A stretch of DNA of 64,000 nt from positions 1 to 64,000 of the forward strand of contig NZ_CADEFR010000004.1 of the NCBI RefSeq assembly GCF_902826655.1. Direction: 5' to 3'. Made by a program: the position numbers and the translations under genes. The notes beneath the pieces are model-generated. The model was given only the letters and a program-made list of their open reading frames with translations. It was not told the origin of the DNA and did no database searches. This document shows, one piece after another, positions 50,849-61,748 of the stretch. Origin of the DNA: an uncultured Methylibium sp. Lineage in GTDB: Bacteria; Pseudomonadota; Gammaproteobacteria; Burkholderiales; Burkholderiaceae_C. Position 1 is the stretch's first letter; each line of letters starts with the position of its first letter.

Positions 50849-53083
50849 TCAGGCCAGATTGAAAGGCAACTGTCGCAGCGGCTTGCCGGTCAGCCGGGCA
50901 ACGGCGTTGGCGAACGCGGGGGCCAGCGGGGGCAGTCCCGGCTCGCCCATCCCGGTGGGCGCGTCGGCGCTGGGCACGATGTGCACATCGAACTGCGGCA
51001 TGTCGGTGATGCGGGCCACGGTGTAGTCGCCGAAGTTGCTCTGCTCCACCTGGCCATCCTTCAAGGTGATGGCGGCACCCGGCAAGCACATCGACAAGCC
51101 CATCATCGCCGCGCCCTGGGCCTGGGCCTCCACGGTGCGCGGGTTCACTGCCAGGTTGCAGTGCACGCCGGCCGTCACGCGATGCAGCACCGGCCGGCCC
51201 TGGCGCATCGAGGCCTCGACGACATAAGCGACAACCGTCGAGAACGACTCGTGCACCGCCACGCCCCAGGCACGGCCGGCAGGCAGTCGCTTCTTGCCAT
51301 AGCCGCTCTTGTCGACCGCCAGTTGCAGCGCGGCGCGGTGGCGCGGGTGCTTGTCGCCGAACAAGCCCATGCGGTAGGCCACCGGGTCCTGCTTCGTGCT
51401 GCGGGCGATCTCGTCGATCAGGGTCTCCATCACGAAGGCCGTGTGAGTGGAACCCACGCTGCGCCACCACAGCACCGGCACGTTGAGCTTGGGGTGCTGC
51501 ACGGTCAGGCGCATCGGCAGCGGGTAGGGATCGCGCATACCCTCCGTCGCCGTGGCGTCGATGCCATTCTTCACCATGAACTGCTCGAACACCGAGCCCG
51601 TGGTGACGGACTGGCCGACGATGACGTGGTCCCACGCCAGCACCTTGCCGCGGTCGTCGAATCCGATGTGCGCGCGGTGCAGGTGCATGGGACGGTAGTA
51701 GCCGCCGCGCATGTCGTCCTCGCGGCTCCAGAGCGTGCGCACCGGTGCGTCCAGGCCGGCATTACGCGCGGCCTTGGCGATCTCGCAGGCCTCGACCACG
51801 AAGTCGCTCGTGCTCGACATGCGCCGGCCGAAGCCGCCGCCTGCCATCTGCACGTGCACCGCCACCTGCTCGGGCTTCAGGCCCAGCACGCGCGCGGCCG
51901 CAGCGGCGTCCAGCCCGGGCGACTGGGAGCCGGTCCAGACCTCGGCCCGCTCGCCAGCAAGCCGAACCGTGCAGTTCAGCGGCTCCATCGGCGCATGGGC
52001 CAGGTACGGGAATACGAACTCCGCTTCGAGTTTGCGCGGTGCGGTGGCCAGCGGCGCCATGTCGGCGTCGAAGTGGCGCGGGCCCGGGCGACCGGCCAAC
52101 TCGCGGTACTGCGCCAGTTGCCGCTCGCTGTCCACCTTCTCGACGGGGGCCATGTCCCACTGCAGCTTCAGTGCATCGCGCCCCTGCTTGGCGGGCCAGT
52201 AACCCTGGGCCACGATCGCCACACCTTCAGCGCCGCGGTCCAGCGGCACGCGCAGGACCGCCTTCACGCCCTTGATGGCGCGTGCTGCGGTGTCGTCCAC
52301 CGAAGACAGGCGCGCACCGAACACGGGCGGACGGGCCACCACGGCCGTCAGCTGTCCCTGCAGGCGAACATCGATGCCGAAGTCCTGGCGCCCGCTGCTC
52401 TTGGCGCGTGAGTCCAGGCGCGCGGTCGGGCGGCCGATGATGCGAAAGGCCTTGGGGTCCTTCAGCGTGACCTTGTCGGGCACCGGCAGCGCCATCGCAG
52501 CCTCGGCCAGTTCGCCGTAACCCAGCTTGCGGCCCCCCGGGCCGAGCACCGTGCCGGCGTGCGTGCTCAGCTTGGCCACGTCCACGTTCCAGCGCGCCGC
52601 GGCGGCACCGAGCAGCATGGCGCGGGCGCGCGCGCCGAGCTCGCGATACTGGGTGAAGCTGTTCTTGATCGAATTCGATCCGCCGGTCAGGTGAATGCCG
52701 AACAGCGGGTCGAGATAGGCCGCGTCGTTCGAGCCGTGTCGGCTGCGCACCTTGCTCCAGTCCGCGTCGAGCTCCTCGGCCAGGATCATGGGCAGCGCGG
52801 TCTGCACGCCCTGGCCGAACTCCAGCCGGTTGATGGTCACCGTGACCTCGCCGTTGGGCGCGATGTGCACGAAGGCCGACGGCTGTTGCGTCGGCTTCAG
52901 GGCGCCGGCACCGTCGGCCTGTGCGATGGCCAGATGGGGGAAGGCGCCGAGCGCCAGCCCTCCGGCACCAGCCAGCTTCAGGAAGCTGCGGCGAGGCAGC
53001 GTGGCGGCATCGTCGGCCTGGTCCCGAGTCAGCAGGCGCTGAAGGGCGCGCGGCATGTCGCCGCGATCGAAGTACGGCAGCAT
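50849..53083 (-). CDS. Molybdopterin aldehyde/isoquinoline oxidoreductase large subunit, Tat-exported
   Basis: 744 aa from the ATG at 53083 behind AAGGAG. A Tat signal (PRRSFLKLAGAGGLALGAF) precedes the molybdopterin-binding domains: NRLEFGQGVQTALPMILAEELD, HLTGGSNSIKNSFTQYRELGARARAMLL, AHAPMEPLNCTVRL, GGGFGRRMSSTSDF, WWRSVGSTHTAFVMETLIDEIA and GVHCNLAVNPRTVEAQAQGAAMMGLS. This matches the IorB-type subunit, which hydroxylates aldehydes or N-heterocycles in the periplasm with the 2Fe-2S subunit. That partner gene is truncated here. Confidence 0.9.
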   Translation of the reverse strand: MLPYFDRGDMPRALQRLLTRDQADDAATLPRRSFLKLAGAGGLALGAFPHLAIAQADGAGALKPTQQPSAFVHIAPNGEVTVTINRLEFGQGVQTALPMILAEELDADWSKVRSRHGSNDAAYLDPLFGIHLTGGSNSIKNSFTQYRELGARARAMLLGAAAARWNVDVAKLSTHAGTVLGPGGRKLGYGELAEAAMALPVPDKVTLKDPKAFRIIGRPTARLDSRAKSSGRQDFGIDVRLQGQLTAVVARPPVFGARLSSVDDTAARAIKGVKAVLRVPLDRGAEGVAIVAQGYWPAKQGRDALKLQWDMAPVEKVDSERQLAQYRELAGRPGPRHFDADMAPLATAPRKLEAEFVFPYLAHAPMEPLNCTVRLAGERAEVWTGSQSPGLDAAAAARVLGLKPEQVAVHVQMAGGGFGRRMSSTSDFVVEACEIAKAARNAGLDAPVRTLWSREDDMRGGYYRPMHLHRAHIGFDDRGKVLAWDHVIVGQSVTTGSVFEQFMVKNGIDATATEGMRDPYPLPMRLTVQHPKLNVPVLWWRSVGSTHTAFVMETLIDEIARSTKQDPVAYRMGLFGDKHPRHRAALQLAVDKSGYGKKRLPAGRAWGVAVHESFSTVVAYVVEASMRQGRPVLHRVTAGVHCNLAVNPRTVEAQAQGAAMMGLSMCLPGAAITLKDGQVEQSNFGDYTVARITDMPQFDVHIVPSADAPTGMGEPGLPPLAPAFANAVARLTGKPLRQLPFNLA

Positions 53084-53093
53084 GGTGGCTCCT

Positions 53094-53477
53094 TCAGCCG
53101 AGGGTGCGCGCGGCGTCGGCCACCGCGGCGCGGATGCGGGCGTAGGTGCCACAGCGGCAGATGTTGCCGGCCATGGCCGCGTCGATGTCGGCAGCGCTGG
53201 GCTGTTTGCCGCGCGGCACCGACTTCAGGAACGCGGTCGCGCTCATGATCTGGCCGCTCTGGCAGTAGCCGCACTGGGCCACGTCGTGCTTGACCCACGC
53301 AGCGTGCACGGCGGCGCCGACACGGTCGCTTCCATTCGTGGCGGCTTCGATGGTGGTGATCTTCTTGCCCTCGGCCGCGGAGATCGGCGTGACGCACGAG
53401 CGGATGGCCTGTCCATCCAGATGCACGGTGCACGCGCCGCACAGGGCCGCGCCGCAGCCGAACTTCGTGCCTGTCAT
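53094..53477 (-). CDS. 2Fe-2S small subunit of the oxidoreductase, N-terminally truncated
   Basis: 127 aa. Both iron-sulphur motifs are mostly present: [16 protein letters not shown] (first cluster) and [10 protein letters not shown] with CRCGTYARI (second). Intact IorA-type proteins begin about 28 residues earlier with the first beta-hairpin and a stretch like [14 protein letters not shown]. Here the frame upstream reads [11 protein letters not shown] but runs out of start codons, and the expected N-terminus is replaced by the end of the SDR gene. Without the first strands the plant-ferredoxin-like fold is probably unstable. Confidence 0.8.
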   Translation of the reverse strand: MTGTKFGCGAALCGACTVHLDGQAIRSCVTPISAAEGKKITTIEAATNGSDRVGAAVHAAWVKHDVAQCGYCQSGQIMSATAFLKSVPRGKQPSAADIDAAMAGNICRCGTYARIRAAVADAARTLG

Positions 53478-54325
53478 GCCCAGCGTATCGCGCAGGGCCA
53501 GAGCGAGGACGACAGGGAGCGATCGGCGTCGGCTTGGGTGAGCAAGGCCTTGGCCTTGGTCTCGAAGGCATGCAGTGCATCGGTGCCGGCAGCGAAGCGG
53601 GCCGGCGGCTCCCTGCGCCCCGCAAGCTGTACCAGGGCGTCGGCGAGCTTGGCGGGGTCTCCTCCTTGCTGTCCGTTCATTGACTTCCAGGCATCGACAG
53701 TCGCGCGGGTGTTTTCGGCGTAGTCGTCGATCGAGGGCTCGGGATACTTCGTTGACTGCTCGGTGAGCAAGTCGGTGCGGAAGAAGCCGGGCTCCACGAG
53801 CATGGTGCGGATCCCGAAGGGAGCGACTTCGGGGGCTAGCGACTCCATCCAGCCCTCGACGCCAAACTTTGCCGCCGCGTAGGCCGAAGCGAACGACTGT
53901 CCCGCAATGCCCGCCATGGAGGAGATCGTCACGACCAGGCCGCTGCGGCGGGCACGCATGGCAGGAAGTACGGCACGGGTGACGTTGACGGGGCCGAACA
54001 GATTGGTCTCGACCTGTGCTCGGAAGTCCTCGGGAGGGAGTTCCTCGAAGAACCCCGCGTAGAAGGTTCCGGCGTTGTTGACAAGTACATCGATGCGGCC
54101 GAACCGCTGGACAGCGGCGGCGACCGCTGCCTCGGCGTCCTCAGGACGCGTGACGTCGAGCCTGGCGACCAGCAGGTGTTCCGCGTCTCCGAGCGCTCTG
54201 GCCACGGGTTGCGTGTCGCGGCCCGTCGCGACGACGGCGTGCCCCGCGGCCAGGGCCGCCTTCGCGATGTCCACGCCCATGCCACGGCTCGCTCCTGTCA
54301 CGAACCAGACGTTCTTCTCAGTCAT
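53474..54325 (-). CDS. Short-chain dehydrogenase/reductase (SDR)
   Basis: 283 aa from the ATG at 54325 behind GGAAG. Classical SDR motifs: [20 protein letters not shown] (TGxxxGxG), [32 protein letters not shown] (Ser-Tyr-Lys triad) and [11 protein letters not shown]. The C-terminus changes abruptly from [10 protein letters not shown] to WPCAIRWA, encoded by DNA that belongs to the 2Fe-2S gene in another frame. So only the last few residues are replaced and activity may survive. It overlaps the truncated gene by 4 bp. Confidence 0.88.
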   Translation of the reverse strand: MTEKNVWFVTGASRGMGVDIAKAALAAGHAVVATGRDTQPVARALGDAEHLLVARLDVTRPEDAEAAVAAAVQRFGRIDVLVNNAGTFYAGFFEELPPEDFRAQVETNLFGPVNVTRAVLPAMRARRSGLVVTISSMAGIAGQSFASAYAAAKFGVEGWMESLAPEVAPFGIRTMLVEPGFFRTDLLTEQSTKYPEPSIDDYAENTRATVDAWKSMNGQQGGDPAKLADALVQLAGRREPPARFAAGTDALHAFETKAKALLTQADADRSLSSSLWPCAIRWA

Positions 54326-54425
54326 GTTCCACTTCCAGTGTTTCTCTCCGGACGCCGAACCGCGCCGTCGCGCTTCGGGTCCGCGCTCTTGGTTATTCAG
54401 GGAAGACTCGCACGCGGGCGAGGCT

Positions 54426-55694
<1,269 letters not shown>

Positions 55695-55746
55695 TTAAGG
55701 AAACCGTTTAGTCAGCACCGCGCACCGCAGTTCCGTCAACGCAGCT

Positions 55747-56355
55747 TTAAGGCTTCGATCCGGCGGCCTTCATCGCGGCGAGGCATGCCGCTGTATCCCA
55801 GTAGCTCACCACCATTTCGGAGATGCGCCCGTTGCGGAACACGAACCACTCGAACGCGGACATCGGAATCGGCTCGCGGGCACCTGGCGCCAGCCATGGA
55901 AAGACCGCTTTGGCTACGATGGAGTCGCCTTCCTCGACCATGCGTTCGATCTTGATTTGCTCGGGCCTGATGATCGGCGTCGTCGTCGTCACGAATCCCA
56001 TGAGCATCGTGAGGATGACGTCTCGACCGGCGTGCGTACCGCCGTACGGCAAGGAGTCCGAAATTCGCAGGACCGCGTCGGGCGCAAAGCCCTCTTCAAC
56101 CGCGCTGCGGAGCGCGTCGGCGTTCTTGTTCTGGAGCGCGCTGTAGTAGCGCTCGAGCGTTGCGCGGTTTCGAGAAACGCGTGTTCGCTCCTCGCGTTGC
56201 TGAGCCTGCGCAGCGGCAGACAGGGTCATCAACGAAGCCGCGGTGAGAGCCATTCCTGCGACGTTGAAACTCCGGCGACCGAGCGTCCCGTGGCCTTCTT
56301 CGCTCGGAACATCCATGCGCGGTTCGTGATCAGCGCGATGATCTTTTGACGACAT
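55747..56355 (-). CDS. SnoaL-like (NTF2-fold) exported protein
   Basis: 202 aa with a Tat-type signal (GRRSFNVAGMALTAASLMTLSAAAQAQ). The mature part reads RATLERYYSALQNKNADALRSAVEEGFAPDAVLRISDSLPYGGTHAGRDVI ... AKAVFPWLAPGAREPIPMSAFEWFVFRNGRISEMVVSYWDTAA, the usual pattern of SnoaL/ketosteroid-isomerase-like proteins. Function is not predictable beyond binding or acting on a small hydrophobic molecule. It is the first gene of the leftward cargo operon, opposite the AraC gene. Confidence 0.8.
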   Translation of the reverse strand: MSSKDHRADHEPRMDVPSEEGHGTLGRRSFNVAGMALTAASLMTLSAAAQAQQREERTRVSRNRATLERYYSALQNKNADALRSAVEEGFAPDAVLRISDSLPYGGTHAGRDVILTMLMGFVTTTTPIIRPEQIKIERMVEEGDSIVAKAVFPWLAPGAREPIPMSAFEWFVFRNGRISEMVVSYWDTAACLAAMKAAGSKP

Positions 56356-56539
56356 GGTCGTTACTCCTGGGCCAAGCCCGTTGCCTACCGATGGAAACGC
56401 AGTGTCGAAAAATCGGCGGGCGACGTCTTGCCGGATCTGCCGGAGTTCTTGCCTGAAATGACGGCATTCCGTCGAAAAGGCTGATGGCTAGGCAGCGCGG
56501 CGCTAGGATCGATCAGACCCGAGAGCCGGCGGAAATCCC

Positions 56540-57448
56540 ATGGACAGCGTCTCATCCAAACAGCCAACGACCCCAGCCTCGGACCGGCTGGCTCAAGCGG
56601 TTGCCGCCATGGCAGCGTCCGACGGGGACTACGCAACGGCCATCCCGGCTCTGTTCCTCTATCGCCGCAAAGCCCCGACCGAACCGCTCCCGTGCATCTA
56701 CCATCTTGGCCTTGCCGTCGTCGCGCAAGGGGCCAAGCAGGTTTTGCTTGATGAGAAGGCCATCAACTACGGCCCGGGCCAATCATTGCTAACGACGGTG
56801 GACTTGCCGGTGATCTCTCAAGTGACGCGAGCCAGCGTTCACGAGCCGGTGCTTGCACTGGTGCTAACCCTCGACGCGCGCGAAGTCACGCAGGTCGCCG
56901 CGGAGATGCGGTTGGCTCCGCCGCGGCGGCCGCCCGGTTCGTCCATCGCCGTTGAGAGTCTGGATGCGCCTCTCATGGAGGCGCTGGTCAGATTGGTCAA
57001 CCTCCTCGCCGAGCCGGCGCTGATTCCGCAACTCGCGCCCCTCATCCAACGGGAAATCACGGTGCGTCTCCTGGCCGGCCCACACGGCTTCCGGCTCCAG
57101 CACTTGGCATTCAACGGATCGCCCAGTCAGCAGATCGCTAGGGCGGTTGCTTGGCTCAAGCAGAACTTCAAGCAGCCGCTGCACGTCGACGAACTCGCCG
57201 CGCTCGCACACATGAGCCCGTCGACCTTTCGGCAGCACTTCCGATCCATCACCGGCACCAGCCCTCTCCAGTACCAGAAGCAACTGAGGCTACTGGAGGC
57301 TCGCCAAATGATGGTGAGCCAAAACATTGACGCAGGCAGAGCAGGTGGCCTCGTGGGCTACGAAAGCCCCTCTCAGTTCAGCCGCGAGTACAGCCGGCTG
57401 TTCGGGGCGCCGCCACGAGAAGACGTTAGGCGAATGCGCCCCACCTAG
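56540..57448 (+). CDS. AraC-family transcriptional regulator
   Basis: 302 aa. An N-terminal AraC_N-type ligand domain (PCIYHLGLAVVAQGAKQVLLDEKAINYGPGQSLLTTVDLPVISQVTRAS) and two helix-turn-helices (LHVDELAALAHMSPSTFRQHFRSITGTSPLQYQKQLRLLEARQMM and GGLVGYESPSQFSREYSRLFGAPP). It is transcribed away from the oxidoreductase/SDR/AKR operon with a 184-bp gap, so it probably activates that operon in response to a small molecule, possibly an aldehyde. Confidence 0.9.
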   Translation: MDSVSSKQPTTPASDRLAQAVAAMAASDGDYATAIPALFLYRRKAPTEPLPCIYHLGLAVVAQGAKQVLLDEKAINYGPGQSLLTTVDLPVISQVTRASVHEPVLALVLTLDAREVTQVAAEMRLAPPRRPPGSSIAVESLDAPLMEALVRLVNLLAEPALIPQLAPLIQREITVRLLAGPHGFRLQHLAFNGSPSQQIARAVAWLKQNFKQPLHVDELAALAHMSPSTFRQHFRSITGTSPLQYQKQLRLLEARQMMVSQNIDAGRAGGLVGYESPSQFSREYSRLFGAPPREDVRRMRPT

Positions 57449-58650
57449 GAACGTTTGCCTGCCATGGCGGCGTCCGCTCACGAACGTCTGGATTTGGCCG
57501 AGGCTGTGTGAAAACGCCTCACGCCCGTATGCTTCGCCAACGCGTTGGATGAGGGGACGGGGGTGGGCCGTTTCATCGAAGGGGAAGACCGGCAGCAGGT
57601 GTCGTTGATGCCCGAGTGCCTGGACGACTACATCGCCGAAGACAACCCGGTGCGGGTGATCGATGCATTCGTCGGCGAGCTCGACATGACCGAGCTTGGC
57701 TTCGAAGGCGCCACTCCGGCGGCCACCGGCCGCCCGGCGTACCACCCGGCGACGCTGCTGAAGGTCTACATCTACGGCTACCTCAACCGCATCCAGTCGA
57801 GCCGCCGGCTGGAGCGCGAGTGCCAGCGCAATGTCGAGCTGATGTGGTTGACCGGTCGCCTGGCGCCGGACTTCAAGACGATCGCCGACTTCCGGCGCGA
57901 CAACGGCAAAGGCATCCGCAACGTCTGTCGTCGCTTCGTCGTGCTGTGCCGAGAGCTGAAGCTGTTCTCGCAGGCGATCGTGGCGGTCGACAGCAGTAAG
58001 TTCAAGGCGGTCAACAGCCGTGACCGCAACTTCACGCCCGGCAAGATCGACAAGCGCCAGCAGCAGATCGAAGAGAGCATCCAGCGCTACCTGGACGCGC
58101 TGGAGACGGCCGATCGCACGCAGCCGGCGGAGATCGAGGGCAAGACCGAGCGGCTGCAGGAGAAGATCAAGACGCTGCGCGACCAGATGCGACGGATGGA
58201 TCGCATCAAGGACCGGTTGACGCGCGAGCCCGACGCGCAGCTGTCGCTGACCGATCCCGACGCGCGCTCGATGATGTCGCAAGCTTAGGGCACCGGCGTG
58301 GTTGGCTACAACGTGCAAACGGTGGTCGATGCCAAGCACCACCTGATCGTCGCGCACGAGGTCACCAACGTGGGCAGCGATCGGGCTCAACTCAACAAGA
58401 TGGCGCAAGCTGCGCGTGAGGCGATGGGCAAGACCAAGCTGCAGGCCCTTGCCGACCGTGGCTACTACAGCGGCCCCGAACTCAAGGCCTGCGACGACGC
58501 GGGAATCGTGGCCTACGTTCCTAAGCCCATGACCTCCAACGCCAAGGCCGATGGACGCTTCGACAAGGCCGACTTCATATATATCGCCAGGGACGACGAG
58601 TACCAGTGCCCAGCCGGGCAGCGCGCGATCTATCGGTTCACGCGAGAGGA

Positions 58651-58658
58651 GAACGGGC
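58651..58658 (+). repeat. IS66 target-site duplication, left copy
   Basis: GAACGGGC, identical to 61043-61050. Eight bases is the usual duplication length for IS66. Confidence 0.92.
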
Positions 58659-58686
58659 GTAAGCGGTAAGCCGACGGCGTTCTTGT

Positions 58687-60240
58687 CTACAGGGCCGTCG
58701 CTTTGTACAGATCCGAGCGCAATGGGTTTTCGGCGAAGTGCTGCTTCCACAGCCGCGGCGTGAGCTCGGCCACGCGGGAAGCCGGATGCTCGCCCACGCG
58801 CTGCAGCACGTCCACGAAGTAGGTGTACGGGTCGATCCCGTGCAGCCGGCAGGTGACGATCAGGCTCTGCAGGATGCCCGCGTGCCTCGCGCCGACCTCG
58901 GTCCAGCAGAACAGCCAATTGCGCCTGCCCATCGGGATCGCGCGCAGAGCTCGCTCGAGGTGGTTCGTGTCCATCGGCACGTCAGGGTCGCCGAGGAACA
59001 CCTGCAGCGCCGCCTGGCGTTCTCGCGCATATGCCAGCGCCTTGGTCAATGGGTTGCTCGGCAGCAGCCCCTGCTGATCGAACTGACGCTGGACCCACTC
59101 GAAGAACGCTTCGACCAGCGGCTTGCTGTGCGTGAGGCGATGCAGCCGCTTGGCCTCGCCGCCGAGCTTGGCGCGCCGGATCTCTTCCTCGATGTCGTAC
59201 AGCACGGCGATCTGGCGCATGGCCTCGCCCGCGGCCTGCGGCTCCGCGCCCATCGCCTCGAAGAACCCGCGGCGGCAATGCACCCAGCATTGCGCGTGCG
59301 TTATCCGGGTCTTCTCGGCATACCGCGTGTACGCCTCGTAGCCGTCGCTCAGCAGGACCGATCCCGGCGCCGGCGTCAGCCCCAACGCACCTTGCGCGTG
59401 CTCGTGCCTGCGAGACTCGAAGTACGGGAAGCACACCTCGTCGAGTTCGCCATATACCGGCCAGAAGTAGCCGCACTTCAACTTGCCCGGCCCGGCTCGA
59501 CCGGCCTTGATCGGCGTCTCGTCCATCGCCTTGACGCGGGCGGCGCGGATCGAGTCGAACTGCGCCTCGTAGATCGGCTCGGCCAACTGCGCCGCCTGCT
59601 GTGTGAGCTGCGTTAGCCACGGCCGGCTGACGGTGATGCCCGAGTCGCCTAGCCGCTGGTGCTGGCGGTACAGCGGCAGGTGGTATGCGAACTTGTCGAC
59701 CACCATCGCGGCGACGAAGCTCACGTCCGCGCGGCTGCCCTGGATGACGCCGGCCGGCGCCGGCGGGCAGTGCAGCGTCTGCGTGTCACGCCGCTTGATG
59801 AGCGGGCGCACGTACTTCAGTACCACGTAGCTGCCCGGGCGCTGCGCCAGGCGGTGAGTGGTCTTCTCGCCGATGACCTCGTACTGGTCGGCCTGCAGGT
59901 CCTTCACCTCGGGGTTCGGCACCTCGATCACCAGCACCGGGACCTTGTCCTCGTCGAAGAACGGCGCGCTCGTCGCGTCGTCGGCGAAGTCGCTCTTGGG
60001 CTTGCGCCGCGTGTGCGCGGGCACCTGCTGCTGGCCGCCGCCGTCGCACGGCGGCATGGGCAACACCTGGCCCAGGTGCATCTGCTGCGGATCGGGCAGC
60101 GGCGCGTAGCGCTCGCTCTTGGTGCCGAACAGCTGCCGCTTGAACCATTCCACCTGCCGCTGCAGCTCGGCCACCTGGTGCCGCAGCACGATGACCTCGT
60201 TGGTATCGGGCTCGGCGGTGGTCGCGGCGCTGGGCATCAC
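58687..60240 (-). CDS. tnpC: IS66 TnpC transposase
   Basis: 517 aa. Leucine-zipper-like start (VIVLRHQVAELQRQVEWFKRQLFG), KSERYAPLPDPQQ, then the DDE-type core with DVSFVAAMVVDKFAYHLPLYRQ, VKAMDETPIKAG, LLSDGYEAYTRYA, HAQCWVHCRRGFFEA and MDTNHLERALRAIPMGRRNWLFCWTEVGARHAGILQSLI. Full length. Its ATG overlaps the tnpB stop (ATGA). Confidence 0.95.
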   Translation of the reverse strand: MMPSAATTAEPDTNEVIVLRHQVAELQRQVEWFKRQLFGTKSERYAPLPDPQQMHLGQVLPMPPCDGGGQQQVPAHTRRKPKSDFADDATSAPFFDEDKVPVLVIEVPNPEVKDLQADQYEVIGEKTTHRLAQRPGSYVVLKYVRPLIKRRDTQTLHCPPAPAGVIQGSRADVSFVAAMVVDKFAYHLPLYRQHQRLGDSGITVSRPWLTQLTQQAAQLAEPIYEAQFDSIRAARVKAMDETPIKAGRAGPGKLKCGYFWPVYGELDEVCFPYFESRRHEHAQGALGLTPAPGSVLLSDGYEAYTRYAEKTRITHAQCWVHCRRGFFEAMGAEPQAAGEAMRQIAVLYDIEEEIRRAKLGGEAKRLHRLTHSKPLVEAFFEWVQRQFDQQGLLPSNPLTKALAYARERQAALQVFLGDPDVPMDTNHLERALRAIPMGRRNWLFCWTEVGARHAGILQSLIVTCRLHGIDPYTYFVDVLQRVGEHPASRVAELTPRLWKQHFAENPLRSDLYKATAL

Positions 60241-60629
60241 GCGATTGTCTCGGCACTCGCGTGATCACCTCGGCCCTGGCGAGCATCTCGCGGCAACAGC
60301 CGATAGCGCTTGTTCCGGCGCCTGACCTCGATGCCTTCGATCATGAGCTTCAGCGCCGTCCAGTCCATCTCGGTGTGCCGCACCTGCGACCAGTCTGCGA
60401 TGAAGCGCCCGGCCTCCAGACGCTTGGCCCACAGGGCCCAGCCGCTGCGATCCCAATACAGGACCCGCATCTGCGTGGCGCGCCGATTGATGAACGTGAA
60501 CAACTGCCCGTTCAGCGGATCTTGCTGCAGGCCGTGGCGTGCCAGCGCATACAGCCCGTCGAACGAGTTCCTCATGTCCACCGGCGCTCCGTACAGGAAC
60601 ACGCGGATCTGGCCTTCGGGGAAGAACAT
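60237..60629 (-). CDS. tnpB: IS66 TnpB (Orf2) protein
   Basis: 130 aa starting MFFPEGQIRVFLYGAPVDMRNSFDGLYAL, with FTFINRRATQMRVLYWDRSGWALWAKRLEAGRF, the standard IS66 Orf2 sequence. Its ATG overlaps the tnpA stop (TGATG). It is needed for transposition; its exact role is unknown. Confidence 0.95.
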   Translation of the reverse strand: MFFPEGQIRVFLYGAPVDMRNSFDGLYALARHGLQQDPLNGQLFTFINRRATQMRVLYWDRSGWALWAKRLEAGRFIADWSQVRHTEMDWTALKLMIEGIEVRRRNKRYRLLPRDARQGRGDHASAETIA

Positions 60630-60958
60630 CAGCTGCGCACCAGTTGCAGCACAAGGCCACCGCCCAGATCGAGCCGCACCTCCAGCCGGCCCGCCGGATC
60701 GGCCGCGGCCACCGAGCCCATCTCGATGAAGCTGGCCACCGGCGCTTGCCGCGTCGCCTGTCGAGGCTTGCGTGCCTGCGCCGTCATCGGCGCCGCCGCC
60801 GTCGCCGCCAGGCGGCGCCTCCATCGCTGAAAGCTGCTCGTGTGCAACCCTTCGCGCTTGCAGAACCGCGTCACCGATTCGCCGCTGCCGTCAAATCGGT
60901 CGAACACCTCGCACCAAGCCTGTTCGCTCAGATGCCGCCGCGTTCTCTTCGCTTCCAT
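60629..60958 (-). CDS. tnpA: IS66 TnpA (Orf1) protein
   Basis: 109 aa: MEAKRTRRHLSEQAWCEVFDRFDGSGESVTRFCKREGLHTSSFQRWRRRL is a helix-turn-helix of the IS3/IS66 Orf1 type, followed by a variable linker and LEVRLDLGGGLVLQLVRS. It probably binds the ends of the element. Confidence 0.92.
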   Translation of the reverse strand: MEAKRTRRHLSEQAWCEVFDRFDGSGESVTRFCKREGLHTSSFQRWRRRLAATAAAPMTAQARKPRQATRQAPVASFIEMGSVAAADPAGRLEVRLDLGGGLVLQLVRS

Positions 60959-61042
60959 CGGTGCCTCCGTCGTGTTGCCGATGTGCGGCATTGTCGGAAG
61001 CCATCCTCAGCACCGGAAGAACGCCATCGACTTACCGGTTAC

Positions 61043-61050
61043 GAACGGGC
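61043..61050 (+). repeat. IS66 target-site duplication, right copy
   Basis: GAACGGGC, the second copy of the 8-bp duplication flanking the IS66 element. Confidence 0.92.
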
Positions 61051-61748
61051 TGCAGATTCGTCGCTACTGGAGCAGTGCCTGCCCGCAGTGCCCCATGAAG
61101 GCGCAATGCACGCCGAGCGACTACAGGCGCATCTCGCGTTGGGAACACGAAGCAGTACTCGAAGCTGTGCAGCGCCGGCTGGACAAGCGCCTGGACGCCA
61201 TGACGCTGCGAAGGCGAACGGTCGAGCACGTCTTCGGAACGCTCAAGCACTGGATGGGCTCGGCGCACTTCCTAACACGCAGGCTGCCCAACGTCTCCAC
61301 CGAAATGAGCCTTCACGTCCTGGCTTACAACCTCAAGCGCGTGATCCGCATCCTTGGTATCGCCAGAACGATGAAGGCGATGAAGTTGGTGGGCGCATGA
61401 GCGCCTTGTCATGCTCAAACGACGCCACGAACGCTCGCCAAACCCGGACAACTCGAATATCAGCTCACAGCGACCACTGGGGTGCGTCCAGGGCCGTTGC
61501 ATCGCCCGCCGCCTCAACGAGGCCGGCACGAGTCGCCTCCGCCGAGTTCTCACACAGCCTCGGCCGGGTCCGGTCCGGGTCCGGTGCTAGGTGAAGGTCA
61601 GCATACCGCCGCATGGCCGACGCCCGGCCGATGTTCCTGAGGGGGGCCTCAGACCTGGCCTCAGACCCGAAAGGGCCGAACGTTCGAACAAGCGTTCAAT
61701 CCTGGCACATCGCTACATCGCTGCGACCATCGCGCATGCCGGCTGTGT

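Larger units (their letters stand above)
58659..61042 (-). mobile_element. Complete IS66-family element (2,384 bp)
   Basis: The left end GTAAGCGGTAAGCCGACGG and the reverse complement of the right end GTAACCGGTAAGTCGATGG are imperfect terminal inverted repeats. Both sides carry the 8-bp duplication GAACGGGC. It encodes tnpA, tnpB and tnpC in order on the minus strand, with overlapping starts and stops. All three frames are intact, so this copy may still be mobile. Confidence 0.95.
57563..61400 (+). pseudogene. IS1182-family transposase, broken by a stop codon and an IS66 insertion
   Basis: From a GTG at 57563 the product reads MGRFIEGEDRQQVSLMPECLDDYIAED ... TIADFRRDNGKGIRNVCRRF ... VAVDSSKFKAVNSRDRN, a DDE transposase. 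An in-frame TAG at 58286-58288 replaces the usual SGxGTG context after DPDARSMMS. The frame continues at VVGYNVQTVVDAKHHL to FTREENG, where IS66 is inserted. It resumes after the element with LQIRRYWSSACPQCPMKAQC ... RRRTVEHVFGTLKHWMGSAHF to 61400. Removing 2,392 bp restores the frame exactly. It should be inactive. Confidence 0.9.
57496..61565 (+). mobile_element. IS1182-type insertion sequence, interrupted by IS66
   Basis: The left end GGCCGAGGCTGTGTGAAAA (from 57496) and the reverse complement of the right end GGCCGAGGCTGTGTGAGAA (ending at 61565) are near-perfect terminal inverted repeats. Without the nested IS66 element and one copy of its 8-bp duplication the length is 1,678 bp, normal for IS1182. 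No target duplication was recognised at the outer ends. It separates the metabolic cargo from the DUF1173 gene. Confidence 0.85.

Noticed and set aside
50498..52411. 637-codon plus-strand frame opposite xdhC and the oxidoreductase
   Set aside because: Antisense to two strongly supported genes and composed of Arg/His/Gly/Ala repeats without motifs.
57290..58918. 542-codon minus-strand frame opposite AraC end and IS1182 transposase
   Set aside because: Antisense shadow of a known transposase.
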